Assembly (NCBI RefSeq): GCF_003704105.1
Contig: NZ_QUOQ01000004.1
Coordinates: 434,001-498,000, forward strand
From: Brevundimonas lutea
GTDB lineage: Bacteria; Pseudomonadota; Alphaproteobacteria; Caulobacterales; Caulobacteraceae
Reading direction: 5' to 3'
DNA length: 64,000 nt
Of this stretch, positions 8,689-17,911 are shown piece by piece. The notes under the pieces were generated by a model. The model had not been told where the DNA came from. It saw only the letters and a list, made by a program, of their open reading frames with translations, and ran no database searches. A program made the translations under genes and the position numbers. Numbering within the stretch: position 1 is the first letter of the stretch; every line of letters begins with the position of its first letter.

Positions 8689-9722
8689 TGGCCGACGGGT
8701 TCAAGCCTCTGCTGGCCAAGCTGGTCGACGGCCGGGTGCTGTCGGGCGACGAGGCGCGCGATTTCTTCGCCGCCTGTCTGAGGGGCGAGCCGACCCCCGC
8801 CCAGGTGGCGGCGGCGGTGACGGCCTTGCGTATTCGCGGCGAGACGGTCGAGGAGATCGCCGCATTCGCGACAGCCATGCGTCAGGCGGCCCTGACTCTG
8901 GACCATCCCTATGACGCCATCGACACCTGCGGCACGGGCGGCGATGGGGCGCATACGTTCAACATCTCGACGGCCGCCGCCCTGGTGCTGGCCGGCGCCG
9001 GGCTGAAGGTCGCCAAGCACGGCAACCGGGCGCTGAGCTCCAAGTCCGGATCGTCGGACGTGCTGTCGGCCTTGGGGGTCAATCTGCAGGCCAGCCCGAC
9101 CCAGCAGCGGCGCGCGCTCGACGAGGCCGGCATCGCCTTCCTGTTCGCCCCCGCCTATCACGGGGCCATGCGCCATGTCGGGCCGGTTCGGGCCGAAATC
9201 GGGTTCCGGACGGTGTTCAACCTGCTGGGTCCGCTGTCCAATCCGGCGGGGGCGCGGCGTCAGGTGATGGGCGTCTATGACCCCCGCCTGCTGGAGCCCC
9301 TGGCTGAAGTTTTGGGACGACTGGGCGCCGTTCGGGCCTGGACCGTGCATGGCCAAGGTCTCGATGAGCTGACCACCACCGGCGACACCGAAGTGGCCGA
9401 ATGGCGCGACGGGGCGGTTCGGCGATTCCAGGTCACGCCGGAGGAAGCGGGCCTGCCGCGCGCCGATATCGCGGACCTGCGGGGTGGGGACGTCGAGGAG
9501 AACGCCGCCGCCCTGACCGCGCTGCTGGCGGGCGCTTCGGGCGCCTATCGCGACATCGTGCTGCTGAACGCCGCCGCCGCCCTGGTCGTCGGCGACCGGG
9601 TCGAGACGCTGAAGGAGGGCGCCGAACTGGCCGCTGCGGTCATCGACGACGGCCGCGCCGCCCAGGCCCTGGCGCGACTGGTCGAAACCACCAACACCCC
9701 GACCGACCCGGCCCCGGAATGA
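8688..9722 (+). CDS. trpD: Anthranilate phosphoribosyltransferase
   Basis: This 344-aa enzyme transfers phosphoribose from PRPP to anthranilate, the second committed step of tryptophan synthesis. It has the PRPP-binding loop [15 protein letters not shown] near residues 83-97, [17 protein letters not shown], the [18 protein letters not shown] block and LLGPLSNP. It begins at the last base of the trpG stop region (TGATG) and ends overlapping the trpC ATG. The three genes form one translationally coupled operon. Confidence 0.97.
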   Translation: MADGFKPLLAKLVDGRVLSGDEARDFFAACLRGEPTPAQVAAAVTALRIRGETVEEIAAFATAMRQAALTLDHPYDAIDTCGTGGDGAHTFNISTAAALVLAGAGLKVAKHGNRALSSKSGSSDVLSALGVNLQASPTQQRRALDEAGIAFLFAPAYHGAMRHVGPVRAEIGFRTVFNLLGPLSNPAGARRQVMGVYDPRLLEPLAEVLGRLGAVRAWTVHGQGLDELTTTGDTEVAEWRDGAVRRFQVTPEEAGLPRADIADLRGGDVEENAAALTALLAGASGAYRDIVLLNAAAALVVGDRVETLKEGAELAAAVIDDGRAAQALARLVETTNTPTDPAPE

Positions 9723-10507
9723 CCGATATCCTCGAGCGCATCGCCGCTTACAAACGCGAGGAGGTCGCCGCCCGCAAGGCCGCGACGTCTCGGGCAGAAA
9801 TCGAAACGCGGGCCACGGCGGCCTCTGCCCCGCGCGGTTTCCGCAAGGCTCTGCTGGACGCGTCGGACGCCGGCAGCCCGGCCCTGATCGCCGAGATCAA
9901 GAAGGCCAGCCCGTCCAAGGGCCTGATCCGACCCGACTTCGACCCGCCGGCGCTGGCCAAGGCCTATGAGCGCGGCGGCGCGACCTGCCTGTCGGTGCTG
10001 ACCGATGGCCCCAGTTTCCAGGGCGATGACGCCTATCTTGGCCAGGCCCGCGCGGCGACCGCCCTGCCCTGCCTGAGGAAGGACTTCCTGGTCGATCCCT
10101 GGCAGGTGGCCGAAAGCCGAGCGCTGGGCGCCGACTGCATCCTGGTGATCCTGGCCATGGTCGACGACGCCTTGGCGGCCGACCTCATGGCCGAGGCCGA
10201 ACGCTGGGGCATGGACGCCCTGGTCGAGACCCACGACGAGGCCGAGATGGTCCGCGCCTGCGCGCTGGGCGCCGACCTGGTGGGGATCAACAACCGGTCG
10301 CTGCGGACGTTCGCGGTCGATCTGGAGACCACCGAGCGCCTGGCCATCCTCAGCCCGGTCCGCGCCGTGCTGGTCGCCGAGAGCGGCATCTTCACCCCCG
10401 ATGACGTGGCGCGCGTCTCCGCCGCCCACGCCCAGGCTATCCTCGTCGGCGAGAGCCTCATGCGGCAGGACGACGTCGAGGCGGCGACGCGGACGCTTTT
10501 GGGCTAA
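9719..10507 (+). CDS. trpC: Indole-3-glycerol phosphate synthase
   Basis: This is a 262-aa TIM-barrel enzyme making indole-3-glycerol phosphate from CdRP. The start [20 protein letters not shown] uses the ATG that overlaps the trpD stop (ATGA). Hallmarks are [15 protein letters not shown] with catalytic Lys, [25 protein letters not shown] and [12 protein letters not shown]. It is monofunctional: no TrpF domain is fused. About 110 bp separate it from lexA, with its own SOS-regulated promoter region. Confidence 0.97.
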   Translation: MTDILERIAAYKREEVAARKAATSRAEIETRATAASAPRGFRKALLDASDAGSPALIAEIKKASPSKGLIRPDFDPPALAKAYERGGATCLSVLTDGPSFQGDDAYLGQARAATALPCLRKDFLVDPWQVAESRALGADCILVILAMVDDALAADLMAEAERWGMDALVETHDEAEMVRACALGADLVGINNRSLRTFAVDLETTERLAILSPVRAVLVAESGIFTPDDVARVSAAHAQAILVGESLMRQDDVEAATRTLLG

Positions 10508-10527
10508 GGCCCAGCTCCGCCGTTAAG

Positions 10528-10554
10528 TTGACATTAGCGAAGAACACTTACAGA
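10528..10554 (+). promoter_or_regulatory. Candidate lexA promoter
   Basis: TTGACA (10528-10533) matches the -35 of housekeeping promoters. Twelve to thirteen bases on, CTTACAGA (10547-10554) is a partial match to the Caulobacter-type -10 (GCTANAWC). The first SOS box covers this -10 region, as expected for autorepression. Placement is by eye. Confidence 0.45.
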
Positions 10555-10556
10555 AC
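10542..10556. promoter_or_regulatory. SOS box 1 (GAAC-N7-GAAC)
   Basis: GAAC at 10542-10545 and again at 10553-10556, separated by exactly seven bases, is the direct-repeat LexA site known for alphaproteobacteria. It lies 64 bp upstream of the lexA ATG, over the candidate -10. Confidence 0.85.
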
Positions 10557-10567
10557 ATCGCCTATCG

Positions 10568-10582
10568 GTTCACGGCTTGTTC
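10568..10582. promoter_or_regulatory. SOS box 2 (GTTC-N7-GTTC)
   Basis: GTTC at 10568-10571 and 10579-10582 with a seven-base spacer is a second LexA site. It is in the opposite written orientation to the first, 38 bp upstream of the ATG. Two sites in tandem suggest cooperative autorepression of lexA. Confidence 0.85.
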
Positions 10583-10619
10583 GCGGATGATTCCCGCTTC
10601 GGGCCAGCGGAGGCGCACC

Positions 10620-11321
10620 ATGCTCACCCGGAAGCAGCACGAGCTGCTGATGTTCATCCACGAGCGGATCAAGGAGACCGGCGTGTCTCCGTCCTTCGAC
10701 GAGATGAAGGAGGCGCTGGACCTGGCGTCCAAGTCGGGCATCCACCGGCTGATCACGGCTTTGGAGGAGCGGGGCTTCATCCGGCGGCTGGCGCACCGGG
10801 CGCGGGCGCTGGAGGTGTTGAAACTGCCGGATCAGGCGACGGCGGGCGCGCCGCGCGGCCGAGCCGGGTTCACCCCCGGTGTGATCGAGGGCGGGCGGCC
10901 GGTCGGCGGCATGGTCAATCCCGAGGCCGCCAACGACACCCGCGAACTGCCGCTGCTGGGCAAGATCGCCGCCGGCACGCCGATCGCCGCCATCCAGCAC
11001 GAGCAGGACCGGCTGATGGTGCCCGCCTCCATGCTGGGCGGGGGCGAGCACTATGTGCTGGAGATCGAGGGCGACTCGATGATCGAGGCCGGCATCCTGA
11101 ACGGCGACTTGGTGATCATCCGCCGGGGCGACACGGCGACCTCGGGCGAGATCGTGGTGGCCCTGGTCGAGGGCGAGGAAGCGACCCTGAAGCGCCTGCG
11201 CAAGAAGGGCGGCTCGATCGCGCTGGAGCCCGCCAACCGCCACTACGAAACCCGCATCTTCGGACCCGACCAGGTCGAGGTTCAGGGCAAGCTGGTCGGC
11301 CTCATGCGGCGCTACCACTGA
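10620..11321 (+). CDS. lexA: LexA repressor, self-cleaving SOS regulator
   Basis: This is a 233-aa repressor with an N-terminal winged helix ([20 protein letters not shown]) and a C-terminal S24 peptidase-type domain. The Ala118-Gly119 cleavage site (GKIAAGTP), catalytic Ser153 (EGDSM) and Lys191 (ATLKR) are all present. RecA-stimulated cleavage at Ala-Gly would relieve repression of SOS genes. The start at 10620 follows GCGGAGGCGCACC and gives the canonical N-terminus. Two SOS boxes upstream show autoregulation. The last 20 bp overlap the convergent Pr6Pr gene. Confidence 0.97.
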   Translation: MLTRKQHELLMFIHERIKETGVSPSFDEMKEALDLASKSGIHRLITALEERGFIRRLAHRARALEVLKLPDQATAGAPRGRAGFTPGVIEGGRPVGGMVNPEAANDTRELPLLGKIAAGTPIAAIQHEQDRLMVPASMLGGGEHYVLEIEGDSMIEAGILNGDLVIIRRGDTATSGEIVVALVEGEEATLKRLRKKGGSIALEPANRHYETRIFGPDQVEVQGKLVGLMRRYH

Positions 11322-11985
11322 CGGGTGTGCGCTTGCGGCCGATCACCCGATCGATCGCCACCACCGCCAGGCCCAGCACCAGGAAGACGGCGAGCAGGCC
11401 GGCGAAGTTGATCGCCGCCCGCTCCAGCCCCAGTTCGCCGACGTCGATGAACCAGTAGGGGTACCAGCCGCTGAGCGCTCCGTGCGCCAGGGTCCAGGCC
11501 CCGAACACCGCCGGAAACAGCAGCCACTTCACCGCATCAAACCAACGCAAGCGGCCCTTGGGCGTAAACAGCAGCCAGTCGACCAGCATGGCCAGCGGCA
11601 TGGCGGTGTGCAGCAGGGTGTCGGCGAGCCACCACCACCCCTCGGGCGACCAGACGCGGGCCAGCAGCAGGTGATAGGTCAGCCCGACCACCACCGCGTA
11701 CATCGTCACCGCCGCCCGCACCCCCTCGCCCGCCATCCACCGGCCCAGCACGGCGCGTGCATCGATGGCCGGCGCCAGCAGGGCGAAGGCGACCAGCAGA
11801 TTGGTCAGGATGGTGAAATAGCTGAAGAAGTTGATCAGGCTGCGGCTCAGCGGCGCGCCGTCGGCGTTCGACAGCATCAGCCCGAACTGCAGCGTCAGTG
11901 CCGCCAGACCGAGGAGGCCGAAGCCCAGCCGCCACAGCCGTGCGAGTCGAGGGCCCGGGGGGCTCAGAGCGCCAGGATCAGGCAT
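11302..11985 (-). CDS. Pr6Pr family membrane protein
   Basis: This 227-aa protein has six predicted helices and the Pr6Pr family pattern: [15 protein letters not shown] near residues 38-52, [21 protein letters not shown] and the region [14 protein letters not shown]. Function in bacteria is not known (the family relates to FAR-17a/AIG1-like proteins). Its ATG lies inside the preceding 45-aa gene, so it is the last gene of an HTH-45 aa-Pr6Pr operon. Its 3' end overlaps the lexA 3' end by 20 bp, so the two mRNAs would be complementary at their ends. Confidence 0.85.
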   Translation of the reverse strand: MPDPGALSPPGPRLARLWRLGFGLLGLAALTLQFGLMLSNADGAPLSRSLINFFSYFTILTNLLVAFALLAPAIDARAVLGRWMAGEGVRAAVTMYAVVVGLTYHLLLARVWSPEGWWWLADTLLHTAMPLAMLVDWLLFTPKGRLRWFDAVKWLLFPAVFGAWTLAHGALSGWYPYWFIDVGELGLERAAINFAGLLAVFLVLGLAVVAIDRVIGRKRTPVSGSAA

Positions 11986-12101
11986 GCGATCAGGCCGCCA
12001 ATGATGCCCGCGGCAGCCCCCGCCTTGAGCGACGTCGCGTCATGCCGCCCGTCGCGAAACCCGGCCCGGAACCCCCGCGCCATCTGGTCGCGTCGCCACA
12101 T
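11964..12101 (-). CDS. Small membrane protein, 45 aa
   Basis: This short gene reads MWRRDQMARGFRAGFRDGRH, then a hydrophobic end ([19 protein letters not shown]) that forms one helix. Its ATG overlaps the stop of the HTH gene (TGATG), and its 3' end overlaps the Pr6Pr start by 22 bp. AGGAGGGCCTACTG before the ATG contains a strong ribosome site. Coupling on both sides makes it credible despite its size. The positively charged N-terminus predicts a cytoplasmic face. No function is assigned. Confidence 0.6.
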   Translation of the reverse strand: MWRRDQMARGFRAGFRDGRHDATSLKAGAAAGIIGGLIACLILAL

Positions 12102-12349
12102 CAGTAGGCCCTCCTATCGGACACCAGCGCCCACACCGGCAGATGCAGTTCGGCGGTGGCGGCGGCGATCTGGCAGCTGTCGAGGTGAGTCCGACCCGCC
12201 TCGGCGCGCCGCACGTCCTCGGGGCTGATGTCGAGAATGCGCGCGAGACTGTCGACGGTCATGCCGCGGTCTTCGCGCCAGCGTTTCAGCCGCGCGCCAA
12301 CGGCCGCGTCCGCCGGATCAATCCCCGGAAAGCCCAGAACCGAACCCAT
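12101..12349 (-). CDS. Helix-turn-helix (XRE-like) regulator, 82 aa
   Basis: This 82-aa protein has one helix-turn-helix of the Cro/CI type: VGARLKRWREDRGMTVDSLA, then ILDISPEDVRRAEAGRTHL at about residues 18-55. It keeps the family spacing with Arg-Arg contacts. The tail (LHLPVWALVSDRRAY) has no ligand domain. It is first of three coupled genes with the 45-aa and Pr6Pr membrane proteins, and so may regulate that operon. Confidence 0.8.
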   Translation of the reverse strand: MGSVLGFPGIDPADAAVGARLKRWREDRGMTVDSLARILDISPEDVRRAEAGRTHLDSCQIAAATAELHLPVWALVSDRRAY

Positions 12350-12439
12350 GCCCGTCCTCCCTCAAAGGACCGCGCCGGCGTTGCGCCGTGTCGCGTCCGC
12401 ATGAAGGCAGGAACCGTCGCGCTCGGCAAGCGCGGCGGA

Positions 12440-13606
12440 TCAGCCCATCAACTGACGGAAGCGGTCAAACAGATACAGGCTGTCGGTCGGGCCGGGCGAG
12501 GCCTCGGGGTGGTGCTGGACGCTGAACACCGGGCGGTCTTTCAGCGCGATGCCGCAGTTGGTGCCGTCAAACAGGCTGACGTGGGTCTCCTGAACGGCGT
12601 CGGGCAGGCTGTCGCGATCGACGGTGAAGCCGTGGTTCATGGACACGATCTCGACCTTGCCGGTGGTCAGGTCCTTGACCGGGTGATTGGCGCCGTGGTG
12701 GCCCTGATCCATCTTCACGGTCTTCGCCCCCAGCGCCAGGGCCAGCATCTGGTGGCCCAAACAGATGCCCATCAGGGGCTTGCCGCTGTCGACCAGCTTT
12801 TTGATTTCCGGCACGGCGTACTCCCCGGTCGCCGCCGGATCGCCCGGCCCGTTGGACAGCACCACGCCGTCGGGATTGCGGGCCAGGACCTCCTCCGCCG
12901 TGGTCGAGGCGGGCACCACGGTGATCTTCGCGCCGGTCGAGGCCAGGGCGCGCAGGATGTTGCGCTTCACCCCGTAGTCGATGACCACCACCGACTTGCC
13001 GGCGGCATCCACGCGCGGATAGCCCTCGGGCCAGTCCCAGACGCCCTCGTCCCAGTCGAAGGCCTGGAGCGTCGAGGCGTCGCGGGCGAGGTCGAGCCCG
13101 ACCAGGCCGGTCCAGGCGCGGGCCTTGGCGACCAGGGCCTCCAGGTCGAAACGGCCCTCCGGATCATGGGCGATCACCGCATGCGGGGCGCCGTTGTCAC
13201 GGATGGCGGCGGTCAGCGCCCGGGTGTCGACCCCGGCCAGACCGACCACGCCGCGCCGCGTCATCCAGCCGTCCAGGGTTCCGCCCTCACCCGGCGTGGC
13301 GCGCCAGTTGGCCGGATCGGTGGGGAGATCGCGGAAGATCGCGCCGCGCGCCGCCGTCTCGGAGCCGCCGCCCATCTGCTCCACATCCTCGACGTTCACC
13401 CCGACATTGCCGACGTGGGGAAAGGTGAAGGCCAGAATCTGGCTCATGTAGCTGGGGTCGGTCAGGATCTCCTGATAGCCGGTCATGGCGGTGTTGAAGA
13501 CCACCTCGCCCAGAGCCTCGCCCGTCGCGCCGCAGCCGACACCTTGCAGCACCGTGCCATCGGCCAGGACGAGGACGCCGGTGACGCCTTTCAGAAGCTC
13601 AGTCAT
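12440..13606 (-). CDS. carA: Carbamoyl-phosphate synthase small subunit (glutaminase)
   Basis: This 388-aa subunit hydrolyses glutamine and passes ammonia to CarB for carbamoyl phosphate, feeding arginine and pyrimidine synthesis. The N-terminal small-subunit domain has [20 protein letters not shown] (34-53). The amidotransferase domain has Cys282 ([11 protein letters not shown]) and His366/Glu368 ([11 protein letters not shown]). carB is not in the window, and argF, a user of carbamoyl phosphate, is 11 kb away. Length and motifs are complete. Confidence 0.97.
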   Translation of the reverse strand: MTELLKGVTGVLVLADGTVLQGVGCGATGEALGEVVFNTAMTGYQEILTDPSYMSQILAFTFPHVGNVGVNVEDVEQMGGGSETAARGAIFRDLPTDPANWRATPGEGGTLDGWMTRRGVVGLAGVDTRALTAAIRDNGAPHAVIAHDPEGRFDLEALVAKARAWTGLVGLDLARDASTLQAFDWDEGVWDWPEGYPRVDAAGKSVVVIDYGVKRNILRALASTGAKITVVPASTTAEEVLARNPDGVVLSNGPGDPAATGEYAVPEIKKLVDSGKPLMGICLGHQMLALALGAKTVKMDQGHHGANHPVKDLTTGKVEIVSMNHGFTVDRDSLPDAVQETHVSLFDGTNCGIALKDRPVFSVQHHPEASPGPTDSLYLFDRFRQLMG

Positions 13607-13651
13607 GGCGCTCTCCTAGCGAAAGATTCCGGCGGGCAAACGGCGGCGTGA

Positions 13652-14974
13652 CTATAGAGGGCCGGGACCGGGGTCAACGGCGGGCGGCGCCTGACGCCTG
13701 ACCCACAGCCAGGCCAGGGCGCACAGGGTGAAGAAGCCCAGGGTCGGCCAGACATAGCCGGTCGAGGCCGCGACCACCGCCGCCACCGAGAACACCAGAC
13801 CCGCCAGGGCCAGCAGCCGCCAGCGCACCTCGGTCGAGGCCTTCCACAGACCGACGGCGCAGAGCGCGTAGAGGGTCAGGCACAAAACCGAGGTGACGCC
13901 GACCAGCACGCCGAACTGCTCGCCCAGGGTGGGCTGGACGCTGATCAGGGCCAGAACGGTCATCACACCGCCGTTGATCAGCGGATTGGACAGGGGACGC
14001 CCCCGCCCGCCGCCGCCGAACCAGCGCGGGGCCCAGCCCTTTTCCGCCGCGCGGCGCGCCGTCTCGCCGCCCATCATGGTCCAGCCGGTGACGGTGCCCA
14101 GCACCTTGATGACCGCGCAGGCGGCGACCAGACCGGCGATGGAGGCGCCGAACACCCGCGCGGCCAGGTCGGCGTAGGGGCTGGTCGACAGGGCCAGGCG
14201 CTCGGCCGGGATGACCCCAAACACCGCCACGCAGGCGGCGATATAGACGACCAGGGCCAGACCCACCCCCGCGACCGTGGCGCGGCCGACGTCGCGGGCG
14301 GGATCCCGCACCTGCCGAGACAACACCGCCGCGCTCTCCAATCCAAGGAAGGCCCAGAAGATGATGGCCAGCGACGGCGGGACGCTTTGGGCCAGGCTGA
14401 GACCTTCCGGGCTCCAGCTGGCGGCGAAGGTCTGGGGGCGGAAGGCGACGCCGGCCGCCGCCACCGCGATCAGGATGGGCAGCAGGCCGACGATCAGGGC
14501 TGCGGCGCCAAGCCGCGCCGCCGACCGCGCCCCGAAGATATAGGCCAGGGTCGCGACCCAGATGAAGCCGAGGTTGGCCATGGCCGCCGGCCACGGCTGC
14601 TCCAGCACCGGAAAGAAGAAGGCCAGATAGCCGGTGCCGGCGATGGCCACCGCCACGTTGCCGGCCAGACAGGCCATCCAGTAGGCCAGCGCCGCGAGAT
14701 AGCCGGCGAACCGGCCCAGCCCTTGCTCGGCCTGGTCGATCAGCCCATCCGCGCCGGGGCGAAACCGACCGAGCGCTCCGAACATCAGGGCCAACACCAG
14801 CGCGCCGACGCCGCACACCAGCCAGCCGATCAGACTGGACGATCCGAAGGGCGCCAGGGTCGCGGGCAGCAGATAGAGGCCGGAGCCGATCATGTTGCCG
14901 GCGACCAGAAGGCCGGCCACGCCCCAGCCGAGCCGGCCAGCGGTGTTTGGCGTGGTCGCTCCCACTGTCGTCAT
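13652..14974 (-). CDS. APC family amino-acid/polyamine transporter
   Basis: This 440-aa membrane protein has about twelve helices. The first shows the APC substrate-binding turn GNMIGSGLYLLPATLAPFG (residues 21-39), as in AdiC/PotE-type antiporters. Helix 6 carries FWAFLGLESAAVLS (about 210-223), also a binding-site element of this subgroup. The C-terminus after helix 12 is short and Pro-rich. It is monocistronic, 45 bp upstream of carA's start region on the same strand. The likely role is amino-acid or polyamine exchange; substrate undetermined. Confidence 0.88.
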   Translation of the reverse strand: MTTVGATTPNTAGRLGWGVAGLLVAGNMIGSGLYLLPATLAPFGSSSLIGWLVCGVGALVLALMFGALGRFRPGADGLIDQAEQGLGRFAGYLAALAYWMACLAGNVAVAIAGTGYLAFFFPVLEQPWPAAMANLGFIWVATLAYIFGARSAARLGAAALIVGLLPILIAVAAAGVAFRPQTFAASWSPEGLSLAQSVPPSLAIIFWAFLGLESAAVLSRQVRDPARDVGRATVAGVGLALVVYIAACVAVFGVIPAERLALSTSPYADLAARVFGASIAGLVAACAVIKVLGTVTGWTMMGGETARRAAEKGWAPRWFGGGGRGRPLSNPLINGGVMTVLALISVQPTLGEQFGVLVGVTSVLCLTLYALCAVGLWKASTEVRWRLLALAGLVFSVAAVVAASTGYVWPTLGFFTLCALAWLWVRRQAPPAVDPGPGPL

Positions 14975-15020
14975 CGGCCCCTCCGCGTTGCGGATGGGGT
15001 GGCGGTTGCTGACCCAGCGG

Positions 15021-15689
15021 TCAAGCGGGGATCGCTGCTCCGTCCCAGGCGAACACGCCGCCCGATTGGGCCGGCGTTAGCCCGTCGATCACCGTCATCA
15101 GCTGTTCGGCGGCCTGCTCGGGCGAGAACAGCCGCTCGGCCGGCACGCCCTTTTGAAAGGGCGCCGACAGGTCGGTGGCCACCGTACCGGGATGAAGGCC
15201 GCAGACGATCAGCTCGGGATGGGTCCGCGCCGCCTCTATCGCCACGGTGCGGATCAGCATGTTCAGCGCCGCCTTGGAGGCGCGATAGGCGTGCCAGCCG
15301 CCCAGCCGGTTGTCCGAGATCGACCCCACCCGCGCCGACAGGGCCGCGAACACGACCGGCCGATCGCGTCGCATGCGCGGGATCAGATGCTTGGCGATTA
15401 TGGCCGGACCGATGGCGTTGATGCGATAGTCTCGGATCAGATGTTCGGGATCCAGCGCCCTCATCGACCGCTCGGGTTGGCGGCCGTCATGCAGAACCCC
15501 GGTGGCGACGATGACGCGGTCCGGCGGCGCCGCGCGCTCGGCCAGCGCGGCGATCGACGCCTCGTCCAGCAGGTCCAGCCCCGTGGCGCGAGAGGCGCGC
15601 TCGACCCGCCAGCCGGCCGCTTCGTGGGCGTCGGCCAGTGCGTGGCCGATCCCGCCCGAGGCGCCGACGATCAGGACGTGGCGATCCAT
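15021..15689 (-). CDS. SDR family oxidoreductase (CsgA/C-factor-like)
   Basis: This is a 222-aa short-chain dehydrogenase beginning MDRHVLIVGASGGIGHALAD, so the glycine motif GASGGIG sits at residues 9-15. Catalytic residues are Ser in FAALSARVG and Tyr/Lys in YRASKAALNM. The C-terminal HPGTVATDLSAPFQKGVP resembles C-factor-type SDRs, whose substrates are mostly unknown. An in-frame ATG 8 codons upstream exists, but 15689 gives the usual start. It is divergent from the HAD hydrolase with 46 bp between starts. Confidence 0.88.
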   Translation of the reverse strand: MDRHVLIVGASGGIGHALADAHEAAGWRVERASRATGLDLLDEASIAALAERAAPPDRVIVATGVLHDGRQPERSMRALDPEHLIRDYRINAIGPAIIAKHLIPRMRRDRPVVFAALSARVGSISDNRLGGWHAYRASKAALNMLIRTVAIEAARTHPELIVCGLHPGTVATDLSAPFQKGVPAERLFSPEQAAEQLMTVIDGLTPAQSGGVFAWDGAAIPA

Positions 15690-15735
15690 GGCTGTCCTAT
15701 CCCCGAGGCTCATGACTCATGCTAACCCGCCGGCC

Positions 15736-16440
15736 ATGCTCCGCACCATCACCACGGTCGGCCTCGATGCCGACGACACCCTCTGGCACAACGAGACCAT
15801 CTTTCGCCTGACCCACGACCGGTTCGCCGCGCTCCTGGCCGATCATGCGGATCCAACGGAGATCGACAGCCGGCTGGCCGCGACGGAGCAGCGCAATCTG
15901 CGGCTCTACGGCTATGGGGTGAAGGGCTTCACCCTGTCGATGATCGAGACGGCGATGGAGCTCTGTGGCGGAGAACCGCCTTCGGCCGCCATCCGCGAAA
16001 TCCTGGCGGCGGGTCGCGAGATGCTGGCCCATCCGGTCGAGACCCTGCCGGGCGTCGACGAGGCCCTGGCGGCCCTGTCTGAACGCTATCGCCTGGTGCT
16101 GATCACCAAGGGAGACCTGATGGACCAGGAGCGCAAGCTGGCGGCGTCCGGTCTGGGCGACCTGTTCGCGGCGGTGGAGATCGTGTCGGAGAAGACCGCC
16201 GACACCTACACCCGGGTGTTCGAGCGGCATGGCTCGGGCGCGACCGAGGCGGTGATGGCGGGCAATTCGATGAAGTCCGACGTACTGCCGGCGATCAAGG
16301 CCGGGGCGTTCGGGGTGCATATCCCCTACGCCGTCACCTGGGCCCACGAGCTGGCCGACGCGCCGGAGGATGAGCCGCTGTACGGAGCGCTGGAAAGCCT
16401 GGACCAGTTGCCGGGCTGGATCGAGGCGCGCCGCCGCTGA
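15736..16440 (+). CDS. HAD superfamily hydrolase
   Basis: This 234-aa phosphatase-like protein has motif I LDADDTLW (10-17), in which the two Asp residues are nucleophile and acid/base. Motif II is LVLITKGD, the conserved Lys lies in EIVSEKTADTY, and motif IV is AGNSMKSDVLPAIKAG. Asn replaces the first Asp of the usual GDS motif, a variant common in this YjjG/HAD-IA subgroup. A helical cap lies between motifs I and II. The natural substrate is not predictable. Confidence 0.88.
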   Translation: MLRTITTVGLDADDTLWHNETIFRLTHDRFAALLADHADPTEIDSRLAATEQRNLRLYGYGVKGFTLSMIETAMELCGGEPPSAAIREILAAGREMLAHPVETLPGVDEALAALSERYRLVLITKGDLMDQERKLAASGLGDLFAAVEIVSEKTADTYTRVFERHGSGATEAVMAGNSMKSDVLPAIKAGAFGVHIPYAVTWAHELADAPEDEPLYGALESLDQLPGWIEARRR

Positions 16441-16518
16441 AGCCCCACGTTTACCCGATGTGACTTGGCGAGCAGGATCGAGGCTTTAGCTTCGTTCGAT
16501 ATCGCTGGAGGGGAAGCC

Positions 16519-17082
16519 ATGCGCCCGATCATTCTCGCCCTGGCCGGCGCCTTGGCGGCCGGCCCGACCCTCGCCCAAGAGCCGGCGACTGAACCGCCCC
16601 TGATCGACCGGGCGGTCAACAATCCGCGCGTCAGCAGCTGGACCGTCTATGGGCCCGGCCTGAGCCATCAGGTCATCGAGGCCGAGGTTCAGGGCGGTCA
16701 GGCGCTGCAGGTCGAGGTGACGCGAGCGGGCGCGAATCCCTGGGACGTGGCCGCCCAGGCCTTCACCGCCGACCCCATCGCCGCCGGCGACGTCATGCTG
16801 CTGGGCGTCTGGTTGAGATCGGATACGCCGGGGGCGACGGTCAATATCCGGCTGCAGGGCTCGGACGCGCCCTATCCCGAGATCGCGGCCGGGACGGTCA
16901 GCCCCGGTTCGGAGTGGAAGCTCTGGTTCGCACAAGGGCGTGCGGATCAGGCCTTCGTCGGCGGCCGGGCCAACGCCTCGGTCCAGCTGGCCGGGGCGGC
17001 CCAGACGGTGGAGCTGGGCCCGGTCTTCATCTTCGACTTCGGCCCCGACTATGACGTCGAGCGCCTGCCGACCAACGACTGA
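16519..17082 (+). CDS. Secreted protein with a carbohydrate-binding-like beta domain
   Basis: This 187-aa precursor has a signal peptide MRPIILALAGALAAGPTLAQ with probable cleavage after LAQ. The mature part (VNNPRVSSWTVYG, QALQVEVTRAGANPWDVAAQ, GDVMLLGVWLRSDTPGATV) resembles the beta-sandwich of CBM4/9-like modules found attached to xylanases, but no catalytic domain follows. GGAGGGGAAGCC before the ATG decides the start over an upstream ATG at 16465. It converges on thiS with 4 bp between stops. The CBM assignment is tentative. Confidence 0.7.
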   Translation: MRPIILALAGALAAGPTLAQEPATEPPLIDRAVNNPRVSSWTVYGPGLSHQVIEAEVQGGQALQVEVTRAGANPWDVAAQAFTADPIAAGDVMLLGVWLRSDTPGATVNIRLQGSDAPYPEIAAGTVSPGSEWKLWFAQGRADQAFVGGRANASVQLAGAAQTVELGPVFIFDFGPDYDVERLPTND

Positions 17083-17086
17083 GCTT

Positions 17087-17284
17087 TCAGCCACCACCCA
17101 CGAACTGGACGATCTCCAGCCGGTCGCCCTCGCCCAGGGGTGTGGCGGCGTGCAGGGAGCGGGGCACGATCTCCAGATTGCGCTCGATGGCCACCTTGTT
17201 GGGATCCAGCGACAGTTCGGCGACCAGTTGGCTTAGGGTCGCGGCCTCGGTCTCGCGGGGTTCGCCGTTCACGGTGATCTGCAT
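17087..17284 (-). CDS. thiS: Sulfur carrier protein ThiS
   Basis: This 65-aa ubiquitin-fold protein begins MQITVNGEPRE and ends in the essential Gly-Gly tail (FVGGG), which is adenylated and thiocarboxylated to donate sulfur for the thiamine thiazole ring. LDPNKVAIERNLEIVPR is the typical middle part. An in-frame ATG three codons upstream (17293) is an alternative, since GGAGG lies only 2 bases before 17284. thiG, thiF and thiO are not adjacent; thiE is 33 kb away in the window. Confidence 0.88.
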   Translation of the reverse strand: MQITVNGEPRETEAATLSQLVAELSLDPNKVAIERNLEIVPRSLHAATPLGEGDRLEIVQFVGGG

Positions 17285-17416
17285 GGCCTCCATGTGACGG
17301 CTCGCGAAGCGTTTCGCCAGAGGTCGCAGGCGGCATGGCCGCTTTGACGCCGCATCAGGCTGGGCTAAAAGGCGCGCCCCCTGCGGATTCTCATCCGCCC
17401 CGCCCGGAACCACCGC

Positions 17417-17905
17417 TTGGCCGACCTCGTCCTCCATGTCTTGAACGGGCCCAACCTCAATCTGCTGGGGACGCGCGAGCCGGACATCTATGGCCGCGAC
17501 ACCCTGGCCGACATCGAGCGCCGCTGTCGTGACGCGGCCGAGGGCGCCGATGTCGTGTTTCGCCAGACCAACCACGAGGGCGAGCTGATCGACTGGGTCC
17601 AGGCCGCCGGCCGCGAGGCCGATGCCGTGGTTCTCAATCCGGCGGGATACGGCCACACCTCGGTGGCGCTGCTCGACGCCTTGAGGGCTCTGGCCATTCC
17701 CGTGGTCGAATGCCACCTGTCCAATCCGATGACGCGCGAGCGCTTTCGTCATCGATCGTTTGTTTCGCCGGTCGCCGCCGGCGTGATTTCGGGCTTCGGG
17801 CCCATGAGCTATGAGCTGGCCGTGCGGGCCGCCCTTGATCTGGCCCGGCGGCCGGGTTCGGAACGGGCGTCCGCGTCGGACCGTTCGACCGTCCAGAAAG
17901 GCTGA
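17417..17905 (+). CDS. aroQ: 3-dehydroquinate dehydratase, type II
   Basis: This 162-aa enzyme converts 3-dehydroquinate to 3-dehydroshikimate in the shikimate pathway. It has [19 protein letters not shown] (8-26) with catalytic Tyr25, [12 protein letters not shown] and [16 protein letters not shown] with catalytic His. The only suitable start is a TTG at 17417, giving a normal N-terminus, so initiation may be weak. The C-terminal 15 residues ([16 protein letters not shown]) are an extension. accB follows after 6 bp, an arrangement common in alphaproteobacteria. Confidence 0.95.
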   Translation: MADLVLHVLNGPNLNLLGTREPDIYGRDTLADIERRCRDAAEGADVVFRQTNHEGELIDWVQAAGREADAVVLNPAGYGHTSVALLDALRALAIPVVECHLSNPMTRERFRHRSFVSPVAAGVISGFGPMSYELAVRAALDLARRPGSERASASDRSTVQKG

Positions 17906-17911
17906 ACACCC

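Noticed and set aside
12143..13651. Open frame of 502 codons antisense to carA
   Set aside because: Shadow of a complete carA with all catalytic residues.
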